From Bacteroides sp. Marseille-P3684 (GTDB lineage: Bacteria > Bacteroidota > Bacteroidia > Bacteroidales > Bacteroidaceae), in NCBI RefSeq assembly GCF_900291465.1, contig NZ_LT985808.1, positions 3,438,670-3,502,669 of the forward strand: a stretch of 64,000 nt of DNA, in the 5' to 3' direction. Shown here in pieces: positions 44,992-52,697 of this stretch. Position 1 is the first letter of the stretch; each line of letters starts with the position of its first letter. The position numbers and the translations under genes were made by a program. A model generated the notes under the pieces. It was given only the letters and a program-made list of their open reading frames with translations. It had not been told where the DNA came from and ran no database searches.

Positions 44992-45024
44992 CAAAGATAC
45001 GTTTGAAACAAGCCATCTTCCAAA
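44992..45024 (-). promoter_or_regulatory. Consensus promoter of the paralogue operon
   Basis: Minus strand TTTG (45021-45024), 21 bases, TAtcTTTG (44992-44999). It predicts a leader of about 170 nt before the ATG at 44819. Confidence 0.7.
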
Positions 45025-45422
45025 GGAGAAATTTAAGATTTAGGATTCTTTTTGGATAAGATTCTCATTTGTATATCATACACTTATAGAATATTTTTCA
45101 CACGATTTTTCGTTTCATCCCGTACTTGCAGGGCTGACTGGCGTACTTCGGTTTGAGAAAAAGACGTAAGTCTCGCGTATGCGGTACCTGCCCCGGGAAA
45201 CGAATTGTTAAAAGGGACCGTCCGTTTTGTCAGAATGCAGCCGCACTTCCACTTTTGCTTGACAGATTTCACAGAATGGGGCTTTTGCCCTAACGCATAC
45301 TTTTCAAAATCCGGGCAAACTAGCGCGCAAACGTAAATGAATGCAAACAAAAAGCCGAAAAAGAGGACTTGGTTTTAGAAAACTATACACTTCATTTTCG
45401 AAATCCTTACATTTTAACGCTC

Positions 45423-45502
45423 AAACAATATTGTTTCACGCGTCAAACACTTGTGTTTGGGAAGTCAAACAATATTGTTTCACCTCCCAAACAATATTGT
45501 TT
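45423..45502. repeat. 22-bp-period palindrome array 3 (AAACAATATTGTTT)
   Basis: Perfect 14-bp palindromes start at 45423, 45467 and 45489; a variant AAACACTTGTGTTT starts at 45445. All steps are exactly 22 bp, with 8-base spacers of unrelated sequence. Degenerate copies continue in phase at 45401 (AAATCCTTACATTT), 45511 (AAAGTCAAATGTTT) and perhaps 45533. Confidence 0.92.
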
Positions 45503-45706
45503 CGTCCGAGAAAGTCAAATGTTTGGAATATGAAACGCAAAAACATCAAGTTTCGTTCGCTGGAAGAAGAACCGTGTCAACAAATCGGATGGTAATAAAA
45601 GGGAGGGATATTTCCGTTTACAGGAAAACAGGTGAACCGTGTTTCATCTTTACACATGGCAGATGGAAAGCGCCAGGAGCTTATCGGCGACAATCTGCAT
45701 TTTGCG

Positions 45707-45795
45707 AATCGTCTGAGAAGGGCCTCGGAATCCACGAAAGCGTATTTTGGTGCGAGGAAGGGCACCAGGAAGGGCTTCGTTTGACAAAATGTCAA
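45707..45795. repeat. Dispersed intergenic repeat, copy B
   Basis: Shares with 37258-37344 the blocks AATCGyCyGAGAAG, TTTGGTGCrAGGAAGGGC and TTCGTTTGACA in the same order and spacing. Here the end forms a small palindrome TTGACA-aaa-TGTCAA. Confidence 0.6.
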
Positions 45796-45912
45796 TTCCG
45801 GGAAGCGACGGGACCGGAAGGCAGAGCGTCCGCTCGTCGGCTGACAGAAAGGGAAGCAGAATGAAAATATTTCCTCGTCGGCTAAAAACAACCATTATTC
45901 CACAGATTTCAT

Positions 45913-45920
45913 TACCTTTG
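45913..45920 (+). promoter_or_regulatory. pheS -7 element (TAccTTTG)
   Basis: Exact TAnnTTTG 45 bases before the pheS ATG; no clear -33 half. Confidence 0.5.
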
Positions 45921-45964
45921 CAACGATTTTGCACACAGACAAACAAAACATTAAGGACACAATA

Positions 45965-46999
45965 ATGATAGCAAAGATTCAACAACTTCTATCAGAGGTA
46001 GAGGCCTTGAAGGCCAACAGTGCCGAGGAACTGGAAGCACTGCGCATCAAATACCTCAGCAAGAAAGGGGTCATCAGTGAACTGATGGCGGACTTCCGCA
46101 ATGTGCCGGCTGAACAGAAAAAGGAGGTCGGCATGAAGCTCAACGAACTGAAACAACGCACGCAGGAGCGCATCGCCGCCCTGAAAGAGGTGTTCGAGAG
46201 TCAGGACCACGGCTGCGACGAACTCGACCTGACCCGCACGGCTTACCCCATCGCCCTGGGCACACGCCATCCGCTCTCCATCGTGAAGAACCAAATCATC
46301 GACATATTCGCCCGCATGGGCTTCAACATCGCCGACGGTCCCGAGGTGGAGGATGACCTCCACGTCTACACGAAGCTGAACTTCGCCGCCGACCACCCGG
46401 CACGCGACATGCAGGACACCTTCTTCGTGGATGTCGACCCCGACGACGTGACGCGCAACGTCATCCTGCGTTCGCACACCAGCTCCGTGCAGGTGCGCAC
46501 CATGGAACGCCAGCAACCGCCCATCCGCATCATCTGCCCGGGACGTGTCTACCGCAACGAGGCCATCAGCTACCGTGCACACTGCTTCTTCCACCAGGTG
46601 GAAGCGCTCTACATCGACAAGGGGGTATCGTTCACCGACCTGAAGCAGGTGCTGCTGCTCTTCGCACAGGAGATGTTCGGCAGCGACACGAAAATCCGTC
46701 TGCGTCCGTCCTACTTCCCCTTCACGGAACCCAGTGCCGAGATGGACATCAGCTGCAACATCTGCGGCGGCAAGGGCTGTCCCTTCTGCAAGGGTACCGG
46801 ATGGGTGGAAATCCTCGGCTGCGGCATGGTGGACCCCAACGTGCTGGAAGCCTGCGGCATCGACAGCAAGGTCTACAGCGGCTACGCACTGGGCATGGGC
46901 ATCGAGCGCATCACCAACCTGAAATACCAGGTGAAGGACCTGCGCATGTTCTCCGAGAACGACGTCCGCTTCCTGCGCGAGTTCGAGGCTGCCAACTGA
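45965..46999 (+). CDS. pheS: Phenylalanyl-tRNA synthetase alpha subunit
   Basis: 344 residues from MIAKIQQLL (the upstream in-frame ATG at 45929 lies on the promoter side). N-terminal coiled-coil arm, then the class II catalytic core: RTAYPIALGTRHPLSIVKNQI, LRSHTSSVQVRTM, GRVYRNEAISYRAHCFFHQVE, RPSYFPFTEPSAEMDI and a C-terminal GYALGMGIERITNLKYQVKDLRMFSEND. The Cys-rich insert CNICGGKGCPFCKGTGW is a feature I know from Bacteroidetes PheS. pheT is not in the window. Confidence 0.97.
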   Translation: MIAKIQQLLSEVEALKANSAEELEALRIKYLSKKGVISELMADFRNVPAEQKKEVGMKLNELKQRTQERIAALKEVFESQDHGCDELDLTRTAYPIALGTRHPLSIVKNQIIDIFARMGFNIADGPEVEDDLHVYTKLNFAADHPARDMQDTFFVDVDPDDVTRNVILRSHTSSVQVRTMERQQPPIRIICPGRVYRNEAISYRAHCFFHQVEALYIDKGVSFTDLKQVLLLFAQEMFGSDTKIRLRPSYFPFTEPSAEMDISCNICGGKGCPFCKGTGWVEILGCGMVDPNVLEACGIDSKVYSGYALGMGIERITNLKYQVKDLRMFSENDVRFLREFEAAN

Positions 47000-47017
47000 C
47001 GTACCGGTGCATGCGTG

Positions 47018-47062
47018 AAAGGCTTATCTGCCGGCAAGGAGTCTGCCGACGGGTAAGCCTTT
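47018..47062 (+). terminator. Terminator-like hairpin after pheS
   Basis: Arms AAAGGCTTAtCtGccGGCA and TGCCGaCgGgTAAGCCTTT pair with a few wobbles, 18 bases after the pheS stop. Confidence 0.65.
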
Positions 47063-47102
47063 CGCCCAAGCGCCCTATCCAAGCAAGAACTTTTACCATA
47101 CA

Positions 47103-48299
47103 ATGAAGGACAGACTATTCACTCCCAGCTACTATTTCATCCTGGCAGCCAACTTCCTGCTGTTTTTCGGATTCTGGTTCCTGATGCCCGTGCTTCCCTT
47201 CTACCTCCAGGAGGTCTTCCGGGTCAATGAGTCGGGCATCGGCATCATCCTGGCTTCCTACACGGTGGCATCGCTCTGCATCCGTCCGTTCTCGGGCTAT
47301 CTCATCGACACCTTCGCCCGCAAGCCCCTCTACCTGCTCGCCTATTTCGTGTTCACCTGCATGTTTGCCGGCTACATCGTGGCAGGCGCCCTCACGCTGT
47401 TCGTCATCTTCCGCTTCATCCACGGACTGTCGTTCGGCATGGTGAGCGTCAGCGGAAACACCATCGTCATCGACATCATGCCGTCGTCGCGACGTGGCGA
47501 GGGACTGGGTTACTACGGACTGGCAAACAATTTTGCCATGTCGACGGGACCGATGGCAGGACTTTTCGCCCACAATGCCGGTGCCTCGTTCACGCTCATC
47601 TTCACCTGTTCGCTGCTGTCCGCCGCGTTGGGGTTCGTCATGGCAACCCTGGTGAAGACACCCTACAAGGCACCCGTCCGTCGTGAGCCCATTTCCCTCG
47701 ACCGCTTCATCCTCCTGAAGGGCATGCCGGCGGGACTCGCCCTGCTGCTGCTCTCCATCCCCTACGGCATGACGACCAACTATGTCGCCATGTATGCGCA
47801 GGAAATCGGGTTGGATGTCGAGACAGGCTTCTTCTTCACCTTCATGGCGGTGGGCATTGCCATCTCCCGACTGTTCTCCGGACGGATGGTCGACCGGGGA
47901 AAAATCACCCAGGTCATCTCGGCAGGCAACTGTGTGGTCATCGTCTGCTTCTTCCTGCTGGCAGCCTGCGAGAACCTCTACGCCTGGTCGGCAACGGCAG
48001 CCGGCTACCTCTTCTTCGGTGTCGCCCTGTTCCTGGGCATCGGGTTCGGCACCATGTTCCCCGCCTTCAACACGCTCTTTGTCAACCTGGCTCCCAACAG
48101 CCAGCGCGGCACAGCCACCTCGACCTACCTCACCTCGTGGGACGTAGGCATCGGTCTGGGTATGGTGGCAGGCGGATACATCGCCCACATCAGCAATTTC
48201 CACGACGCCTACCTGTTCGGTGCCACGCTCACCATCATCTCGGCGCTCTATTTCCGTTTCAAGGTCACTCCACATTTTAATCATAACAAGGTAAGATGA
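47103..48299 (+). CDS. MFS transporter
   Basis: 398 residues with twelve hydrophobic segments. The first segment region is YFILAANFLLFFGFWFLMPVLPFYL. The motif-A-like RPFSGYLIDTFARKP lies in the second loop and a related SGRMVDRGKITQ in the second half, marking the two six-helix bundles. Typical of drug/arabinose-efflux (AraJ/DHA1-type) MFS proteins, but the substrate is unknown. Its stop overlaps the nth start by 4 bases, so the two are coupled. Confidence 0.88.
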   Translation: MKDRLFTPSYYFILAANFLLFFGFWFLMPVLPFYLQEVFRVNESGIGIILASYTVASLCIRPFSGYLIDTFARKPLYLLAYFVFTCMFAGYIVAGALTLFVIFRFIHGLSFGMVSVSGNTIVIDIMPSSRRGEGLGYYGLANNFAMSTGPMAGLFAHNAGASFTLIFTCSLLSAALGFVMATLVKTPYKAPVRREPISLDRFILLKGMPAGLALLLLSIPYGMTTNYVAMYAQEIGLDVETGFFFTFMAVGIAISRLFSGRMVDRGKITQVISAGNCVVIVCFFLLAACENLYAWSATAAGYLFFGVALFLGIGFGTMFPAFNTLFVNLAPNSQRGTATSTYLTSWDVGIGLGMVAGGYIAHISNFHDAYLFGATLTIISALYFRFKVTPHFNHNKVR

Positions 48300-48991
48300 A
48301 AAAACAAGAACTCTATGACCGGGTCATGGCGTACATGCGCGAGGCAATCCCCGTCGCCGAGACCGAGCTGCACTACCGGAACCCCTACGAACTCCTGGTG
48401 GCAGTCATCCTCTCGGCGCAATGTACGGACAAGCGGGTGAATCTCATCACCCCTGCCCTGTTCGAGGCATACCCCACCCCGGAAGTGATGGCAGCCGCCA
48501 CCCCGGAAGCCGTCTTCGAGTACGTCCGCAGTGTCTCCTATCCCAACAACAAGGCCAAGCACCTGGTGGGCATGGCACGCATGCTGGTCAATGACTACCA
48601 CGGCGAGGTGCCCGACACGCTGGAGGAACTGGTCAAGCTCCCCGGCGTGGGACGGAAGACAGCCAACGTCATCCAGGCGGTGGTGTTCAACAAAGCCGCC
48701 ATGGCAGTCGACACCCATGTCTTCCGTGTGAGCCACCGCATCGGACTGGTCCCCGACCGTTGCACCACCCCGCTCAGTGTAGAAAAAGAACTGACAAAGT
48801 ATATCCCCGCAGAGGTCATCCCCACTGCCCACCACTGGCTCATCCTGCATGGACGTTACACGTGCATCGCCCGTCGGCCGAAGTGTGAACAATGTGGTCT
48901 GAATTTGCTATGCAAACATTACAAAAAGGAGCACAAACTCCGGGAAGCTGACAAATCTGAAACCAATCCGGGTACTTCCGAAGCGAAATAA
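48296..48991 (+). CDS. nth: Endonuclease III (DNA glycosylase/AP lyase)
   Basis: 231 residues. Base-excision repair enzyme removing oxidised pyrimidines. Helix-hairpin-helix LPGVGRKTANVIQAVVF carries the catalytic Lys (GRKTAN) and VDTHVFRVSHRIGL the catalytic Asp. The C-terminal iron-sulfur cluster motif is CIARRPKCEQCGLNLLC (C-x6-C-x2-C-x5-C). A charged tail extends past the usual end (KKEHKLREADKSETNP). It follows the MFS gene with a 4-base overlap. Confidence 0.96.
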   Translation: MKKQELYDRVMAYMREAIPVAETELHYRNPYELLVAVILSAQCTDKRVNLITPALFEAYPTPEVMAAATPEAVFEYVRSVSYPNNKAKHLVGMARMLVNDYHGEVPDTLEELVKLPGVGRKTANVIQAVVFNKAAMAVDTHVFRVSHRIGLVPDRCTTPLSVEKELTKYIPAEVIPTAHHWLILHGRYTCIARRPKCEQCGLNLLCKHYKKEHKLREADKSETNPGTSEAK

Positions 48992-49004
48992 GCCGGGCAA
49001 ACGC

Positions 49005-49035
49005 CTTGACTGAAAGCATAAAATTCCTACCTTTG
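49005..49035 (+). promoter_or_regulatory. pgk promoter
   Basis: TTG (49006-49008), 19 bases, TAccTTTG (49028-49035), 55 bases before the ATG. Strong match. Confidence 0.75.
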
Positions 49036-49090
49036 CGTGCACAGAATATTGCCAAGAACTAAAATCCATATAACAAAAATCAAAAACACT

Positions 49091-50347
49091 ATGCAAACCA
49101 TTGACAACTTCAATTTTGCCGGAAAGAAGGCATTTGTCCGTGTAGACTTCAACGTTCCCCTGGACGAGAATTTCAACATCACCGACGATACCCGTATCCG
49201 TGCAGCCATGCCTACCTTGAAAAAGATCCTGGCCGATGGCGGTATGCTGATCATTGCTTCTCACATGGGACGCCCCAAGAAGAACCCGGATCCCAAGTAT
49301 TCGTTGAAACACATCCTGGCTCATGTATCTGAAGTGTTGGGCGTAGATGTCAAATTTGCTGACGACTGCCAAAAGGCTCAAGATATCGTGGCTTCCCTGA
49401 AACCGGGCGAGGCTGTCCTGCTGGAGAACCTCCGCTTCTATGCAGAAGAGGAAGGCAAACCCCGCGGTCTTGCCGACGATGCTTCGGACGAAGAGAAGAA
49501 GGCTGCCAAGAAGGCCATCAAGGAAAGCCAGAAGGAGTTCACCAAGGTGTTGGCTTCCTATGCTGACTGCTATGTGAACGACGCCTTCGGTACGGCACAC
49601 CGTGCACATGCCTCAACGGCTCTCATCGCCGACTACTTCGATGCCGACCACAAGATGTTCGGTTACCTGATGGAGAAAGAGGTGAAGGCTGTCGACAAGG
49701 TGATGAACGACATCAAGCGTCCGTTCACTGCCATCATGGGCGGCTCGAAGGTGTCGACCAAGATTGAAATCATCGAGAACCTGCTGACCAAGGTGGACAA
49801 CCTGATTCTCGCCGGCGGCATGACCTACACGTTCATGAAAGCCATGGGCGGAACGGTTGGTACTTCCATCTGCGAGGAGGACAAGCTCGACCTGGCGCTG
49901 GACATCATGAAGAAAGCCAAGGAAAACGGCGTGAACCTGGTACTGGCTGTCGACACCAAGGTGGGCGATGCCTTCTCCAACGACGCCAACACGAAGATTG
50001 TTCCTTCCAAGGAAATTCCCGACGGATGGGAAGGTATGGACATCGGTCCGAAGTCCGAGGAACTGTTTGCCAACGTCATCAAGGGTTCGAAGACCATCCT
50101 GTGGAACGGTCCGACCGGCGTGTTCGAGTTCGACAACTTCTCACACGGTTCGCGTGCCGTGGGTGAAGCCATCGTGGAAGCTACCAAGAACGGTGCCTTC
50201 TCACTCGTGGGTGGCGGCGACTCCGTGGCTTGCGTGAACAAGTTCGGCCTTGCCAGCGGCGTATCTTACGTGTCAACCGGTGGCGGCGCCTTGCTGGAAG
50301 CCATCGAAGGCAAAGTACTGCCGGGCATCGCAGCCATCAAAGGCTAA
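49091..50347 (+). CDS. pgk: Phosphoglycerate kinase
   Basis: 418 residues, glycolytic ATP-forming step. The ATG at 49091 ([23 protein letters not shown]) gives the conserved N-terminus. Signatures: [59 protein letters not shown] and the nucleotide loop [14 protein letters not shown] with [15 protein letters not shown] large hairpin follows as terminator. Confidence 0.98.
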   Translation: MQTIDNFNFAGKKAFVRVDFNVPLDENFNITDDTRIRAAMPTLKKILADGGMLIIASHMGRPKKNPDPKYSLKHILAHVSEVLGVDVKFADDCQKAQDIVASLKPGEAVLLENLRFYAEEEGKPRGLADDASDEEKKAAKKAIKESQKEFTKVLASYADCYVNDAFGTAHRAHASTALIADYFDADHKMFGYLMEKEVKAVDKVMNDIKRPFTAIMGGSKVSTKIEIIENLLTKVDNLILAGGMTYTFMKAMGGTVGTSICEEDKLDLALDIMKKAKENGVNLVLAVDTKVGDAFSNDANTKIVPSKEIPDGWEGMDIGPKSEELFANVIKGSKTILWNGPTGVFEFDNFSHGSRAVGEAIVEATKNGAFSLVGGGDSVACVNKFGLASGVSYVSTGGGALLEAIEGKVLPGIAAIKG

Positions 50348-50370
50348 GGCTATTGGTTTGTATACCCCAC

Positions 50371-50433
50371 TTTCGCAGACTCCGACAGCTGCCGGGCAAG
50401 CTCTTGTCAACGGACAGGCCGGAGTCTGCGAAA
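50371..50433 (+). terminator. Long hairpin after pgk
   Basis: Perfect 14-base arms TTTCGCAGACTCCG / CGGAGTCTGCGAAA enclose a second small stem TGTC-aacg-GACA region, followed by CTTTAAT. It probably ends the pgk transcript. Confidence 0.7.
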
Positions 50434-50446
50434 CTTTAATTCCATG

Positions 50447-50598
50447 AAGAAAGAGGCTGTCTCAACCTGCACATCAGGCCAGTTTCTTGCATGCAGACGA
50501 CGCAGGGTTCCTGCTTCCCAGTGCAACGGGAAGGACTTTCCCCGCATCAGCGGTGTCCTCTGCGCCTGAAGCACAAGCCTTGAGACATCCTCTTTCTT
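50447..50598. repeat. 152-bp inverted-repeat element (rod-like)
   Basis: 19-base terminal arms (50447-50465 and 50580-50598, one mismatch: AAGAAAGAGGcTGTCTCAA and its complement) enclose nested pairings (CAGGC/GCCTG, GCAGA/TCTGC, TTCCC/GGGAA). The right arm continues into a T-rich run. Could be a MITE-like element or a structured RNA. It fills most of the pgk-to-lipoprotein gap. Confidence 0.7.
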
Positions 50599-50628
50599 TT
50601 GTCTTTCTCACCCATCCATCGTTCAGCT

Positions 50629-51588
50629 ATGAGACTAAAAGCTACAGCCCTTCTCTGCTTCTGTCTGGGACTCGTGTCCCTGACTTCATGCGGACTGTTC
50701 CGGAAGGAGAAACCCGTCGCCGTGAAGCCCGACCTGGTCATAGGCTACTTCCCGTCGAGCGACATGCTGCCTTTCTACCTGGCACTCCAACAGGGATACT
50801 TCGATTCGTTGCAGGTCAGACCATTCTTCCTGCGGATGGAATCGAAGCTTCAATGTGACACGCTCTACCGCAAGGGGCGGCTTGACGGCTGCATCTTTGA
50901 CCTGACCGATGCCCTGCGCATGTCTGCACAAGGCAACCGCATCCATCCCGTCATGGGCAACGAGGGGTGCTTCTACCTGCTCGGCACGCCCGACTCGACC
51001 ATCCTGACACACACTGCCCTGAAGGACCGCACCATCGCCGTGGCAAGCTATACGGCTGCCGACTACCTTGCCGACCGCCTCATCCACAGTGCGGGACTGA
51101 CCAACGACGAGGTGAGCAAACCGGCCATCGGCGACAACGTGACACGGATGGAGATGCTGCTCAACGGACAGGTGGATGCCGGCATCTTCCGCGAACCCTA
51201 CTCCACACAGGCGGTGCGGAGGAAAGCCCTGAAGCTGTACTCCTTCCGCGAGCTTGACGAAATCACCACCGTGACAGCATTCAGCCAACAGGCTCTGAAC
51301 AAGAAAGCCGAGTCCATCCGCAAGCTCATCCGGGCATACGACCGGGCAGTGGACTACATGAACTCCCACCCCGTGAGAAGCTGGTACCGCCCTGTGGCAG
51401 ACAGCATCGGCTTCCCCCACTGGAAGGCGCCCATCCGCATCGCCCCGTTCCACCGGGCACGCCCCATCCCGCAAGCACACGTCGATTCTGCCGCCCAATG
51501 GATGAAGCGCTACGAGCTGATTCCGGCAGGATTCTCCGCTGACATTGTCGACCGCACCGTGCTGAACAGTCTGAGGAAGAAGAACTAA
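50629..51588 (+). CDS. SsuA/THI5-like ABC-type substrate-binding lipoprotein
   Basis: 319 residues from the ATG at 50629. Lipoprotein signal ending LVSLTSC (Cys near 22). The fold is that of the NMT1/THI5 periplasmic-binding superfamily (VIGYFPSSDMLPFYLALQQGYFDSL, DLTDALRMSAQG, IAVASYTAADYLADRL, RMEMLLNGQVDAGIFREPYSTQAV). Relatives bind sulfonates, pyrimidines or nitrate. No permease or ATPase gene is adjacent; instead a porin and a TPR protein follow in the same direction. Ligand unknown. Confidence 0.82.
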   Translation: MRLKATALLCFCLGLVSLTSCGLFRKEKPVAVKPDLVIGYFPSSDMLPFYLALQQGYFDSLQVRPFFLRMESKLQCDTLYRKGRLDGCIFDLTDALRMSAQGNRIHPVMGNEGCFYLLGTPDSTILTHTALKDRTIAVASYTAADYLADRLIHSAGLTNDEVSKPAIGDNVTRMEMLLNGQVDAGIFREPYSTQAVRRKALKLYSFRELDEITTVTAFSQQALNKKAESIRKLIRAYDRAVDYMNSHPVRSWYRPVADSIGFPHWKAPIRIAPFHRARPIPQAHVDSAAQWMKRYELIPAGFSADIVDRTVLNSLRKKN

Positions 51589-51617
51589 CATTCCCCTTTT
51601 TCATCGAACATTGAACC

Positions 51618-52682
51618 ATGACTTATAAACGATTCTACGCGCTGTTGCTGGCAGCACTGCTGGTCCTGCCTGCCTGCGCCCAACTGAAACTGAAAGAGAT
51701 TGCCAGCGTCCCGCAATTCGGGGGTTACCTCGTCGGACGCGCCCAATATACCAACGACCGCACCTCCAAGAATGGGGGCGGCTTTGACCTGCGCATGGTG
51801 CGCGGCTACGTCAAGGGAACCATCCTGAAGGAGTGGAACTACTACATCCAGCTGGAGTACAGCGGGGCACCGGGAGTGGACAAAGGGGTCCGCCTGCTTG
51901 ATGCCTACGGCGAGTGGAAACGCTTCCCCGAATTCAGCGTGAAGTTCGGACAGATGAAGCGCGTCTTCACCTTCGAGAACCCTTACAGCCCCTGGGATAC
52001 GGGGTTCGGCAACTACTCCCAGCTGGTGCAGAAGCTGGCAGGCATGAGCGACCGTGTGGGCGAACATTCGTCAGGCGGACGTGATGCCGGCATCGTGGTG
52101 CAGGGCGATTTGTTCCCTGCCGAAGACCACCGCTGGTTGCACTACCAGGTGGGCGTGTACAACGGACAGGGCATCAACCACTCTGACGAGAACAAACAGA
52201 AGGATGTCATCGGCGGTCTGTGGGTATCCCCGACCAAGGAACTGCAAATCGGTGCCTTCGGCTGGACGGGACGCTACACAAAGAACAATGTCACCGTCGA
52301 CCGCAACCGCATGGCTTACGGCATCAAGTACGAGGGCGACTGGACGGTGCGTGCCGAATATGCCACCTCACAGGGTGGAAAGACCGACAACCGGTTTGCC
52401 GCCACACGCGCCGACGCCTGGTATGTCTCCGTGGGGGCTCCCCTCTGCAAGAAGCTGAAGGCCTATGCCGTGTGGGACGTGTACCGCGACGAGAAGACGA
52501 GCGACACACAGAATGCCCTCTACACGCTCGCCCTGAACTACCGACTGTGGAAGAACCTCATGATACAGGGCACCTACAGCTACACCGACGGCAGCCAGGC
52601 CGCCTACTCCGACACAGGAGAACGGAGCGTGAGCAAGAACAACTACCACACCGCCATGCTCCAGCTTTACGTACGTTTCTAA
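51618..52682 (+). CDS. Phosphate-selective porin O/P-like outer-membrane protein
   Basis: 354 residues. Signal peptide MTYKRFYALLLAALLVLPACAQ, then a beta-barrel with alternating aromatic strands (GGYLVGRAQYTNDR, LRMVRGYVKGTILKEWNYYIQLEYSG, SVKFGQMKRVFTFENPYSPWD, LHYQVGVYNGQGIN) and terminal Phe (ALQLYVRF-like ending LQLYVRF). The pattern matches OprO/OprP-type porins common in Bacteroidetes. It starts 29 bases after the substrate-binding lipoprotein, suggesting a shared uptake role. Confidence 0.82.
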   Translation: MTYKRFYALLLAALLVLPACAQLKLKEIASVPQFGGYLVGRAQYTNDRTSKNGGGFDLRMVRGYVKGTILKEWNYYIQLEYSGAPGVDKGVRLLDAYGEWKRFPEFSVKFGQMKRVFTFENPYSPWDTGFGNYSQLVQKLAGMSDRVGEHSSGGRDAGIVVQGDLFPAEDHRWLHYQVGVYNGQGINHSDENKQKDVIGGLWVSPTKELQIGAFGWTGRYTKNNVTVDRNRMAYGIKYEGDWTVRAEYATSQGGKTDNRFAATRADAWYVSVGAPLCKKLKAYAVWDVYRDEKTSDTQNALYTLALNYRLWKNLMIQGTYSYTDGSQAAYSDTGERSVSKNNYHTAMLQLYVRF

Positions 52683-52697
52683 TCACTGCATACGACA

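Larger units (their letters stand above)
45025..45964. other. Long gene-free region between the paralogue operon and pheS
   Basis: Together with the leader, 44820-45964 has no credible gene. It contains palindrome array 3 (45423-45502 plus degenerate flanks), dispersed repeat copy B (45707-45795) and the pheS -7 element. The stretch 45025-45400 is featureless to my reading. Confidence 0.6.

Noticed and set aside
45084-45350. 88-codon minus-strand ORF in the gap before pheS
   Set aside because: No ribosome site, no recognisable pattern, and start/stop positions unrelated to any promoter.
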